Assembly: GCA_030667645.1 (NCBI GenBank)
Contig: DAOUVM010000207.1
Location: forward strand, 1-5,326
Direction of reading: 5' to 3'
DNA from: Ardenticatenales bacterium
Lineage (GTDB): Bacteria; Chloroflexota; Anaerolineae; Promineifilales; UBA4811
Length of the DNA stretch: 5,326 bases
In this document: piece by piece, positions 1 to 5,326 of the stretch
Position numbering within the stretch: the stretch's first letter is position 1
Layout: every line of letters starts with the position of its first letter
Position numbers and translations under genes: made by a program
Notes under the pieces: model-generated
What the model saw: the letters and a program-made list of their open reading frames with translations, nothing else
What the model was told of the DNA's origin: nothing
Databases searched by the model: none

Positions 1-107
1 AATTTCTGGCTATGGGGTTGTTGGGCGAGATTCTTGTTCGAACCTATTACGAGAGCCAGGACAAGCCAACTTACCACGTTAGAACGGTGCTCTCAAGAGA
101 TCGCTGA
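1..107 (+). CDS. C-terminal end of a membrane-anchored GT2-family glycosyltransferase (partial)
   Basis: This is the 3' end of a + strand gene that enters from the left edge. The reading frame starts at base 3 and runs 34 codons to a TGA at 105-107. The fragment opens FLAMGLLGEILVRTYYESQ and continues with a KPTYHVRTVL-like tail. This matches the characteristic C-terminus of polyprenyl-phosphate glycosyltransferases (DPM1/GtrB/ArnC-like GT2 proteins). In that family the last transmembrane helix runs into a G-x-x-GE-x-x-x-R-x-Y-x-E motif, followed by a (K/R)P-x-Y-x-V-R segment. Such enzymes typically transfer a sugar from a nucleotide donor to undecaprenyl or dolichyl phosphate at the cytoplasmic membrane. 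The catalytic domain lies outside the window, so donor and acceptor cannot be named. The gene converges on proS. The other two frames give no family-like peptide here. The family call rests only on this tail. Confidence 0.75.
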   Translation, partial: FLAMGLLGEILVRTYYESQDKPTYHVRTVLSRDR

Positions 108-241
108 GCCCTGATTCCGACTTTTGGCGCCAGGGTACCTACCTCTGCCATTCCACGCTCGGTTTCAATCAATGTTGTTCCGGTTGGGTTCTCCCGCCCC
201 CGACCGTTGGAGCCTAGAAACCCGCGGGCGTCAGGCGCCGG

Positions 242-284
242 GAAAAATCAAGGGCCGGCGGGCGGATTTCCCCACCGGCCTTGA
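242..284 (-). terminator. Rho-independent terminator downstream of proS
   Basis: On the - strand, arm 284-275 (TCAAGGCCGG) pairs with arm 258-248 (CCGGCCCTTGA). The stem is about 10 bp, with one extra base bulged in the second arm and a loop of 16 bases. It is followed at once by TTTTT (247-243). It begins about 30 bp after the proS stop codon, where an intrinsic terminator for that transcript is expected. On the + strand the stem is not followed by a T-run, so it is probably not an efficient terminator for the converging glycosyltransferase gene. Confidence 0.85.
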
Positions 285-313
285 CGGTCACTCCGTGGCG
301 CTAGTGTGATAGT

Positions 314-2083
314 CTACCCGGGGTACTCGATCGGCGCGACCGTGGCCTCGATTTCAGCCTCCATGTCGCTGATCCTCTGGAGCACCGTCCGAACGATCTC
401 TTCCGCCGGCACTGTCCAGCTTCCCTTGCCATCACGACGCTTGAGTTCCAGTCCGCCTGCAGTCAAGGCGCGCTCTCCCACCACCAACCGCAGCGGTATG
501 CCAATCAGATCTGCATCGTTGAACTTGACTCCCGGGCGTTCGTCCCGATCGTCGTACAGCACTTCAACTCCGACCCTCTGCAGATCTTGATACAACTGCT
601 CAGCCATTGCTTGCGTATCAACCTTTTTGCCTGGCAGGAATACAAGATGCACCTGATAAGGAGCAACAGTGATCGGCATGATGAGGCCATGCTCGTCATG
701 GTGTTCCTCAGCTACGCAAGCCAGCAGCCGGCCGGGGCCTATGCCGTAGGAGCCCATGACGATGGGTTTGAGCTGTCCATCCTTATCGAGAAAGTTGGCC
801 CCCATCGCCGCGCTGTAGCGAGTACCCAGTTGAAAGATGTTGCCAATCTCTACTCCGCGCGACATGCGCAGAGGTGCGCCACACTCGGCGCAGCCGTACC
901 CCTCTTGCGCGGCCGAGATATCGGTGATAAGGTCAGCCGCATAATCCCGATCATAGTTGACGTTCTTGTAGTGATAGTCTACTCTGTTGGCTCCTCCGAC
1001 CATATTGGGAGATCGTGGAATCAGGTCGTCCACCACCACCAGTATGTCCTTTATGCCGATCGGCGATCCAAAGCCTGGCTCTATCCCCTTGACAGATATC
1101 TCCTCTTCCGTTGCCGGCCGCAGCTCTTTGGCACGGAGCGCATTCGTCAACTTGGTTTCGTTCAGCTCCATATCCCCGCGCAGGATGGCCAGCACGAACT
1201 TCTCCACGTCTTGCTCGTCCTCGGCCACGGTGGCAATTAGAAAGATCGCCTTGGCCGTCTTGCTCTCTGGAATTCCCATGAACTCTGCGAGTCCGGCGAT
1301 AGTCTTGCAGTCCGGGGTGTAGACCTCTTCCAACCGGAGTGCTTCCTCGGCCGGGGGTGCCTCTTTCACGAACGGCGCGACTTGGCGGTTGGAGGAATAG
1401 CCACAGTTGTCACAGAGCACCAGGCTGTCTTCGCCTATCGGCGTCAGGTACATGAACTCGTGGGCCAGCTTTCCGCCCATCATGCCCACATCCGATTTCA
1501 CTGCAATGCACGGGACGAGACAGCGGTTAAAGAGGTCAAAGTAGGCTTGATAGTGCGCCCTGTACTGTTTGTCCAAGCCTTCCCAGTCACAGTCCAGGGT
1601 ATAGCTATCTTTCATGCGGAATTCGCGTACCCGAATCAGGCCCGCGCGCGGCCTGGGGTCGTCGCGGAACTTTGTCTGGATGTGGTAGACCAGCAGCGGG
1701 AGCTGCCGGTAGGAGCGAATCTCCTGCCTGGCGATGTCAGTGACGACCTCTTCGTGGGTCATGGCGAGGACCATGTCCCGCCCCACTCGATCCACAAAAC
1801 GGGCCATCTCAGCTCCGATCTCGTACCAGCGGCCGGTCTTTTTCCAGACCTCGGCAGGGTTGACCACTGGCATCTCCATCTCCTGCCCGCCAATGGCGTC
1901 CATGGCGCCGCGGATGATGTTCTCAATCTTGACCAGCGATCGCTTGCCCAGCGGCATATGGCTGAACAGACCCGCGCCTAGCTGTCGGATGTATCCGGCC
2001 CTGAGAAGCAGGCGGTGACTGGGGATCTCGGCCTCACTTGGGGGACGGCGCAAGGTCTGACTAAACAGCCGGGACATTCTCAT
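314..2083 (-). CDS. proS: Prolyl-tRNA synthetase (ProRS), bacterial type with editing insertion domain
   Basis: Cytoplasmic class II aminoacyl-tRNA synthetase of 589 residues that attaches proline to tRNA-Pro; bacterial ProRS is usually about 570. The N-terminal catalytic core includes THEE at 109-112. Motif 2 spans about 139-161, with FRDDPRPRAG followed by REFRMKDSY. Motif 3 is GSYGIGPGRLL at 444-454. Between motifs 2 and 3 lies the INS domain (about 235-395), which in this family deacylates mischarged Ala-tRNA-Pro. It keeps a lysine (K278) and a GGAN...H371 segment resembling the editing site. Two CxxC pairs flank it (C224/C227 and C398/C401), a possible metal site of a kind I recall from other bacterial ProRS. 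The anticodon-binding domain covers about 473-570, with DDRDERPGVKFNDADLIGIP. The start at 2083 is chosen because AGGAGGT lies 8 nt upstream; the second ATG two codons later is worse spaced. An intrinsic terminator follows the stop. Confidence 0.97.
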   Translation of the reverse strand: MRMSRLFSQTLRRPPSEAEIPSHRLLLRAGYIRQLGAGLFSHMPLGKRSLVKIENIIRGAMDAIGGQEMEMPVVNPAEVWKKTGRWYEIGAEMARFVDRVGRDMVLAMTHEEVVTDIARQEIRSYRQLPLLVYHIQTKFRDDPRPRAGLIRVREFRMKDSYTLDCDWEGLDKQYRAHYQAYFDLFNRCLVPCIAVKSDVGMMGGKLAHEFMYLTPIGEDSLVLCDNCGYSSNRQVAPFVKEAPPAEEALRLEEVYTPDCKTIAGLAEFMGIPESKTAKAIFLIATVAEDEQDVEKFVLAILRGDMELNETKLTNALRAKELRPATEEEISVKGIEPGFGSPIGIKDILVVVDDLIPRSPNMVGGANRVDYHYKNVNYDRDYAADLITDISAAQEGYGCAECGAPLRMSRGVEIGNIFQLGTRYSAAMGANFLDKDGQLKPIVMGSYGIGPGRLLACVAEEHHDEHGLIMPITVAPYQVHLVFLPGKKVDTQAMAEQLYQDLQRVGVEVLYDDRDERPGVKFNDADLIGIPLRLVVGERALTAGGLELKRRDGKGSWTVPAEEIVRTVLQRISDMEAEIEATVAPIEYPG

Positions 2084-2091
2084 GTTGATTT

Positions 2092-2098
2092 ACCTCCT
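2092..2098 (-). promoter_or_regulatory. Shine-Dalgarno of proS
   Basis: AGGAGGT on the - strand, 8 nt from the ATG at 2083. It decides between two in-frame ATG codons (residues 1 and 3) in favour of the first, since the second would sit 14 nt away. Confidence 0.85.
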
Positions 2099-2122
2099 CG
2101 AATACCTCTTTGTCGCCGCGCT

Positions 2123-2150
2123 ATTGTATCATACCAGGCGTGGTTGATAA
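2123..2150 (-). promoter_or_regulatory. Putative sigma-70-type promoter of proS
   Basis: In the 73-bp gap between the thiolase stop and proS, the - strand carries TTATCA (2150-2145, a weak -35), a 16-bp spacer and TACAAT (2128-2123, a good -10). An overlapping alternative is an extended -10, TGGTATGAT. The stretch is AT-rich relative to its surroundings. It would give a leader of about 30 nt before the ATG. No terminator is seen after the thiolase gene, so read-through into proS is also possible. Confidence 0.45.
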
Positions 2151-2156
2151 CTCTCC

Positions 2157-3350
2157 TCATCTGACCAGCTCAATACTCATTGCTACCGCTTCGCCCCCGC
2201 CCAGGCAGAGCGTCGCCATGCCCGTCCTAAGATTGCGCTCCTGAAGCGCGGATATCAAGGTTACGGCGACCCGGGTCCCGGAACAGCCGATTGGGTGTCC
2301 CAGGGCGATGGCGCCACCGTTGACGTTCACACGGTCCCAATCCCATGCTAGCTCCCGGCCGTCAGCCAGGCATTGAACGGCAAAGGCCTCATTGGCTTCG
2401 ATCAGGTCATAGTCATCAATCGCCGCCCCGGTCTGTTCCATCAGCTTGCGCACGGCAAAGATGGGAGCGGTAAAGATCTCCAGTGGCTTGACTCCGGCTT
2501 GGGCGTAGCCAGTGATGGCAGCGATAGGCGCAACCCCCAGGGCTTCTGCCCTCTCCAGTGCCATGATGACGGTTGCTGCTGCGCCATCGGTGATGCCGGG
2601 GGCGTTGCCCGCTGTGATCAATCCGTCTTTCTGAAAGGCCGGGCGCAACTTGGCCAGCTTTTCCATCGTCGTGTCCGATCGAAGGGATTGGTCCACATCG
2701 AAACGAATCGGGTCTCCTCTGCGCTGCGGCACCATCACGGGGACGATTTCCGCTTCGAACTTGCCGGCGGCTTGAGCTGCGGCCGCTTTGGTTTGGCTGT
2801 TGTAGGCATACTCGTCCGCTTCCTCGCGGGTCAAATCGAATTCGCGAGCAATCCATTCGGCCGAGTTTCCCATGTGTTGGTTCTCAAACGCACACCACAA
2901 ACCATCAGAGACCACCGCATCATACAGCGTGTCGTGCCCCAGCCGATAGCCAGTGCGCCCTTTGCGCAGCAAGTAAGGGCACTGATTCATGCTCTCCATC
3001 CCCCCGGCCACAAAGATGTCACCGTCGCCGGCCTGAATCATAGAGGCGGCCATCATCATCGTCTTCAGGCCTGACCCACAGATCTTGTTGACTGTCGTAG
3101 CAGTGATGTGATCGGCCGGCAGACCCGCCGTGATCGCCGCCTGCCTGGCAGGAGCCTGTCCACTGCCCGCCTGGACCACCTGCCCCATCAGAACCTCATC
3201 GACAGAATAGGGGTCGATTCCGATCCGCTCCACCGCTCCTTTGATGGCGGCCGCGCCGAGGTCGACCGCTGGGACGTTGGCCAGCGTCCCACCAAATCCG
3301 CCAATGGCGGTTCGTACTGCGCTCACAATAACTGGCGTTCGCGGATCCAT
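2157..3350 (-). CDS. Acetyl-CoA C-acetyltransferase (thiolase II family)
   Basis: Complete thiolase of 397 residues, the usual length for cytoplasmic bacterial acetyl-CoA acetyltransferases (AtoB/ThlA/PhaA type). The family interconverts two acetyl-CoA with acetoacetyl-CoA plus CoA. It feeds polyhydroxybutyrate, butyrate or mevalonate-type routes, or works in reverse in fatty-acid and acetoacetate breakdown. The N-terminal half carries the nucleophilic cysteine C91 in NKICGSGLKT, and GGMES follows at 116-120. The C-terminal half has NEAFA at 320-324, GGAIALGHPIGCSGTR at 345-360 with catalytic H352, and CLGGGE at 382-387 with the second catalytic cysteine C382. All the catalytic residues I look for are present. 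The ATG at 3350 has AGGAGG 5 nt upstream. No beta-oxidation, phb or mevalonate gene is in the window, so its direction in vivo and exact acyl-chain preference cannot be told. I therefore assign no specific symbol. Confidence 0.95.
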   Translation of the reverse strand: MDPRTPVIVSAVRTAIGGFGGTLANVPAVDLGAAAIKGAVERIGIDPYSVDEVLMGQVVQAGSGQAPARQAAITAGLPADHITATTVNKICGSGLKTMMMAASMIQAGDGDIFVAGGMESMNQCPYLLRKGRTGYRLGHDTLYDAVVSDGLWCAFENQHMGNSAEWIAREFDLTREEADEYAYNSQTKAAAAQAAGKFEAEIVPVMVPQRRGDPIRFDVDQSLRSDTTMEKLAKLRPAFQKDGLITAGNAPGITDGAAATVIMALERAEALGVAPIAAITGYAQAGVKPLEIFTAPIFAVRKLMEQTGAAIDDYDLIEANEAFAVQCLADGRELAWDWDRVNVNGGAIALGHPIGCSGTRVAVTLISALQERNLRTGMATLCLGGGEAVAMSIELVR

Positions 3351-3355
3351 GTTGC

Positions 3356-3361
3356 CCTCCT
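3356..3361 (-). promoter_or_regulatory. Shine-Dalgarno of the thiolase gene
   Basis: AGGAGG on the - strand, 5 nt before the ATG at 3350. It fixes this start even though the frame stays open for 42 further codons upstream, because that extension has no ATG, GTG or TTG start. Confidence 0.85.
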
Positions 3362-3396
3362 CACTGGACAGTTGATCAAGCTCCTTGTCGGGAGAA

Positions 3397-3426
3397 ATGA
3401 TACCGTTCTTGCTTCCATTGTGCCAA
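3397..3426 (-). promoter_or_regulatory. Putative sigma-70-type promoter of the thiolase gene
   Basis: The - strand shows TTGGCA (3426-3421, five of six matches to TTGACA), an 18-bp spacer and TATCAT (3402-3397, five of six matches to TATAAT). Transcription would start near 3390, giving a leader of about 40 nt before the thiolase ATG. This supports independent transcription of the thiolase gene rather than dependence on selB. It is a motif match only. Confidence 0.55.
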
Positions 3427-3441
3427 TCGATGATGTTGGCA
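3421..3441. promoter_or_regulatory. Palindrome overlapping the thiolase -35 box, possible operator
   Basis: A perfect inverted repeat, TGCCAA (3421-3426), 9-bp spacer, TTGGCA (3436-3441). The right-hand half-site, as read on the - strand, is the predicted -35 hexamer, so a dimeric regulator bound here could control access of RNA polymerase. The regulator family is unknown, and a chance 6-bp palindrome cannot be excluded. Confidence 0.35.
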
Positions 3442-3516
3442 TCGTGCTGCCACTTGTGCTCTGTCTCGCGCCCCCTTCACTGTCCGGTGAGTCTATCTGG
3501 CCTGCCCCCCAACTAG

Positions 3517-3536
3517 TTTCCCCCTGGTAGGGGAAA
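3517..3536. other. Perfect 7-bp hairpin, TTTCCCC/GGGGAAA
   Basis: Arms 3517-3523 and 3530-3536 pair perfectly around a 6-base loop. No T-run follows on either strand, so it does not look like an intrinsic terminator. Its function is unknown. Confidence 0.4.
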
Positions 3537-3659
3537 AGGCGTCATAGCTCTGTCCGACGCTTCCCAGAGTGGGCAGCAGACGGGCGATACGCCCACGTGT
3601 GCCGTTACGGCCGTCGTTCGTGACTTTGAGCTCGGAGAGGAGGGGCCGGTTCCAGGTCG

Positions 3660-3689
3660 GGCGGTGCATGGTTGGTCTCTGCACCCGCC
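3660..3689. other. 9-bp hairpin with one bulged base
   Basis: GGCGG-TGCA (3660-3668) pairs with TGCA-C-CCGCC (3680-3689) around an 11-base loop, with C3684 bulged. It is the longest local stem in the selB-thiolase gap. Two smaller stems lie just to its left: GGGCG-ATA-CGCCC at 3582-3594 and GCCG-TTA-CGGC at 3601-3611. No T-run follows. It could belong to a structured transcript or be incidental in GC-rich DNA. Confidence 0.35.
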
Positions 3690-3934
3690 ATGGCCGCTGA
3701 ATCGGGAACGTTCAGCACCGCAGGCAGTCAGTCGTGGTGCTGGAGCAGGAGGGTGCTCGGAGGAGGTGAAGAAACGACGCGCTCGGGGAGGAGGGAGACA
3801 TGGGATTGCAGAAACAGCGCTCTGATGGTTTCTCGACGCCGTATCTGTCGATGGGCCCGCAGTGATCCTGAAATCCGGGTGCTGCAACCAAGACTGAAAG
3901 GCAAGTCAGAGCGTCGAACTACTGTCTGGCCCGT

Positions 3935-5326
3935 CTACCCAACCATGACCCGAGCGTCTCCCTCCCGCCTGGTGACCCCTTCTTGATCTAGGTACTCTAG
4001 GAGACTCAGGACATACTTACGGCTGCTGTGAAAGAGATCGCGTGCCTCGGCAACAGAGATGGAGCCATGCTCGGCCACAAAGCGTCGAACGGTCGTTATG
4101 GCCTGGTCTATGGTCTCGGCGAGAAAGAGCACGTCTGGGCTGATCTGCACCAGCTCGCCCCGGCCGGCCAACACTCCCAGCACATCTTCCCCCACGGCCC
4201 TGACACACTCTTTGTATGAGGGGGTGCCAAAAGGGTCGGCATGGAAACGGTGCATTAACTGGTCCACTGCAGTTTGCTGCTTGGACGTGAAGCGGATCCC
4301 GTGGCCTGGCAGGCGGACAAGTACTCCCTCATCCTGCAGGTGGCTCTGCTGCGCTGCCAGTTGCATGAAACCATTGAATTCCTTGGCACTCAATCGCAGC
4401 CGGCTCTTGAGCTCTTCGCGCATCATACCTGGCCTGAGCGGATTATCCTGGTGATAGGTTGCCAGCAGGGTGGTGGCGTTTTCCAGCAGCTTGGTCCACA
4501 TGGTACGAGCCAGCAACAATTGTGCCGGGCCCTTGCTCCCAATGGCAACAACCCGACCTGCTTCGATCAATCCAGGTACCAATAACGCCACCTCGGCTGG
4601 GTCTAGCCGGCTGTGGCCGATTGCCTCTGTACTGGTCAACGGGCCACGAGTCTCGAGCGTCTGGACTAGAACCTCGGCCGGGGTTCCCTGAGCCAGGGTT
4701 TCCAGACGAGCGACCACATCCGGGCGGAACCGCCGGTGCCGGCGGCGCGGAGCGGGGTCGACCAATGTTCCGCCGCCCAATGTCTGGCCAGGTGACGGAC
4801 GGCGCAGGATGAATCGATCTCCCGTCACCCACGCGACCGGCGCCGACAGCCGCAACTGGACCCATCCGCTGGCTCCGGGCTGAATCTCTGCCTGCCCCAA
4901 CACGCGAGTGCGCGCCAACGTTTCGGCTGAACCAGTGAACAGCTTGACCTCCTCATTGTGGCGCAATGGTCTATCCGACCGAGAGAGGTGACGATAGCGG
5001 ACGTCGGCCAATACCGTCGGCCTGAGCCAGCCGGGAGTGGTCACTACCTGGCCGCGCTCCAGGTCGCTCTTGCTGATGCCGGTAAGGTTAATTGCCACCC
5101 GGCTGCCGGGCGTTGCCCGGTCTATCTTTCTCTGGTGTGTCTGCAGGCCACGGATGCGTGATGTGTGGCCGCCCGGTTGCACCTCTATCGTCTGCCCTGT
5201 CTCGAGCATCCCGTCTGTCAAGGTCCCCGTGACCACTGTGCCAAATCCGCTCAGAGAAAAGACACGATCGACAGGCAGCCGCGGTCGCCCTTTGTCGGGG
5301 CGGGGCGGGCGCCCGGACAGGCAATC
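3935..5326 (-). CDS. selB: Selenocysteine-specific elongation factor SelB (N-terminus cut by window edge)
   Basis: The frame is open from the right window edge to a TAG at 3935-3937: 463 residues, with the N-terminal GTP-binding domain (about 170 residues) missing. SelB is an EF-Tu-like GTPase that brings Sec-tRNA-Sec to the ribosome at UGA codons marked by a SECIS hairpin in the mRNA. Near the fragment's start, LPVDRVFSLSGFGTVVTGTL (17-36) is the typical beginning of domain II. Domain III ends with GDRFILRRPSPGQTLGGGTL (169-188), a SelB hallmark. The rest (about 200-463) forms the winged-helix repeats that bind SECIS RNA. The last of these has SRKYVLSLLEYLDQEGVTRR (435-454) followed by a GD-x-RV end, as in other SelB proteins. 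A GTG at 5236 is an internal valine of domain II, not the start. Neither selA nor selC is visible here. The next gene on this strand is 584 bp away. Confidence 0.95.
   Translation of the reverse strand, partial: DCLSGRPPRPDKGRPRLPVDRVFSLSGFGTVVTGTLTDGMLETGQTIEVQPGGHTSRIRGLQTHQRKIDRATPGSRVAINLTGISKSDLERGQVVTTPGWLRPTVLADVRYRHLSRSDRPLRHNEEVKLFTGSAETLARTRVLGQAEIQPGASGWVQLRLSAPVAWVTGDRFILRRPSPGQTLGGGTLVDPAPRRRHRRFRPDVVARLETLAQGTPAEVLVQTLETRGPLTSTEAIGHSRLDPAEVALLVPGLIEAGRVVAIGSKGPAQLLLARTMWTKLLENATTLLATYHQDNPLRPGMMREELKSRLRLSAKEFNGFMQLAAQQSHLQDEGVLVRLPGHGIRFTSKQQTAVDQLMHRFHADPFGTPSYKECVRAVGEDVLGVLAGRGELVQISPDVLFLAETIDQAITTVRRFVAEHGSISVAEARDLFHSSRKYVLSLLEYLDQEGVTRREGDARVMVG

Larger units (their letters stand above)
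3360..3491. repeat. 13-bp inverted repeat bracketing the thiolase promoter
   Basis: Arm 3360-3372 (CTCACTGGACAGT) is the reverse complement of arm 3479-3491 (ACTGTCCGGTGAG) at 12 of 13 positions. The arms are separated by 106 bp that contain the putative operator and promoter. The left arm abuts the thiolase ribosome-binding site. In a - strand transcript the mismatch is C-A; in a + strand transcript it is a G-U wobble. Confidence 0.5.
3351..3934. other. 584-bp intergenic region without a recognised gene
   Basis: Between the selB stop and the thiolase start I see no convincing protein or RNA gene. The open frames here (for example 3493-3684 and 3513-3887 on the - strand) give Pro/Ser/Arg/Thr-rich peptides unlike any family I know, and their starts lack good ribosome-binding sites. 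I looked for tRNA-Sec, other tRNAs, 4.5S RNA, tmRNA, RNase P RNA and T-box motifs and saw none. The part near the thiolase holds its promoter and palindrome. The middle (about 3517-3690) holds several short hairpins. No terminator with a T-run is visible after selB. Confidence 0.6.

Noticed and set aside
30..60. TTCGAAC and TACGAGAG near the left edge recall a tRNA T-loop and the 23S sarcin-ricin loop.
   Set aside because: No 5-bp T-stem or acceptor stem can be formed, the highly conserved rRNA flanks do not match, and the stretch is better explained as glycosyltransferase coding sequence.
2373..3074. Long + strand open frame opposite the thiolase gene; similar ones lie opposite proS and selB.
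   Set aside because: They are shadows of strongly supported - strand genes and encode no recognisable protein.
3351..3479. The thiolase frame is open for 42 codons upstream of its ATG, back to a TGA at 3477-3479, and the peptide looks fairly protein-like. With selB nearby, an extended or selenocysteine-containing N-terminus could be imagined.
   Set aside because: There is no ATG, GTG or TTG in the extension. A good ribosome-binding site and a normal thiolase N-terminus sit at 3350, the stretch contains the predicted promoter, and another stop (TAG) lies about 12 codons beyond the TGA. An open run of this length is not rare by chance.
3479..3510. CACTGTCCGGTGAGTCTATCTGGCCTGCC on the + strand faintly recalls the 3' part of a cobalamin riboswitch.
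   Set aside because: The conserved boxes are not in the right order or spacing, the core GGGAA and CCGCCACTG elements are missing, and no + strand gene follows.
3800..3865. A + strand 21-codon ORF starting MGLQKQRSDG with a GGAGG-type sequence 4 nt upstream.
   Set aside because: The region is full of GGAGG-like purine runs, the peptide resembles nothing known, and nothing else suggests a + strand transcript.
3513..3887. A - strand open frame of 124 codons between selB and the thiolase gene.
   Set aside because: The peptide is rich in Pro, Ser, Arg and Thr, as expected of out-of-frame GC-rich DNA. It has no recognisable domain or ribosome-binding site, and another open frame overlaps it.

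Overview
This 5.3-kb window is a GC-rich bacterial chromosomal segment. It holds one recognisable gene end on the + strand and three genes on the - strand. The protein types are a bacterial prolyl-tRNA synthetase with an insertion domain, a bacterial thiolase II and a selenocysteine elongation factor SelB. The overall character would fit an environmental, Chloroflexota-like bacterium that decodes UGA as selenocysteine. The SelB point is solid from the sequence; the phylum is only a guess from protein style.

Layout from left to right. Bases 1-107 are the last 34 codons of a + strand gene that ends like a membrane-anchored polyprenyl-phosphate glycosyltransferase (GT2 family). A 206-bp convergent gap follows, holding an intrinsic terminator (242-284) that reads on the - strand. 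Next, on the - strand, is proS (314-2083, complete), with a strong Shine-Dalgarno and a plausible promoter in the 73-bp gap before it. Then comes a complete acetyl-CoA acetyltransferase (thiolase) gene (2157-3350, -). Its upstream region holds a good sigma-70-like promoter whose -35 box lies inside a TGCCAA-N9-TTGGCA palindrome. After 584 bp without a recognisable gene (3351-3934) comes selB (3935 to the window edge, -), which lacks its N-terminal GTP-binding domain only because the window ends.

Functionally, proS and selB both serve translation: proS charges tRNA-Pro, and SelB delivers Sec-tRNA to UGA codons. The thiolase is a central-metabolism enzyme (acetyl-CoA/acetoacetyl-CoA interconversion). 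The three genes share a strand, but the promoter signals and the long selB-thiolase gap argue that they are not one tight operon. No selC (tRNA-Sec), selA, mobile element, CRISPR array or defence-like system is visible. I found no convincing evidence of a new system. The least explained stretch is the 584-bp gap with its inverted repeats.
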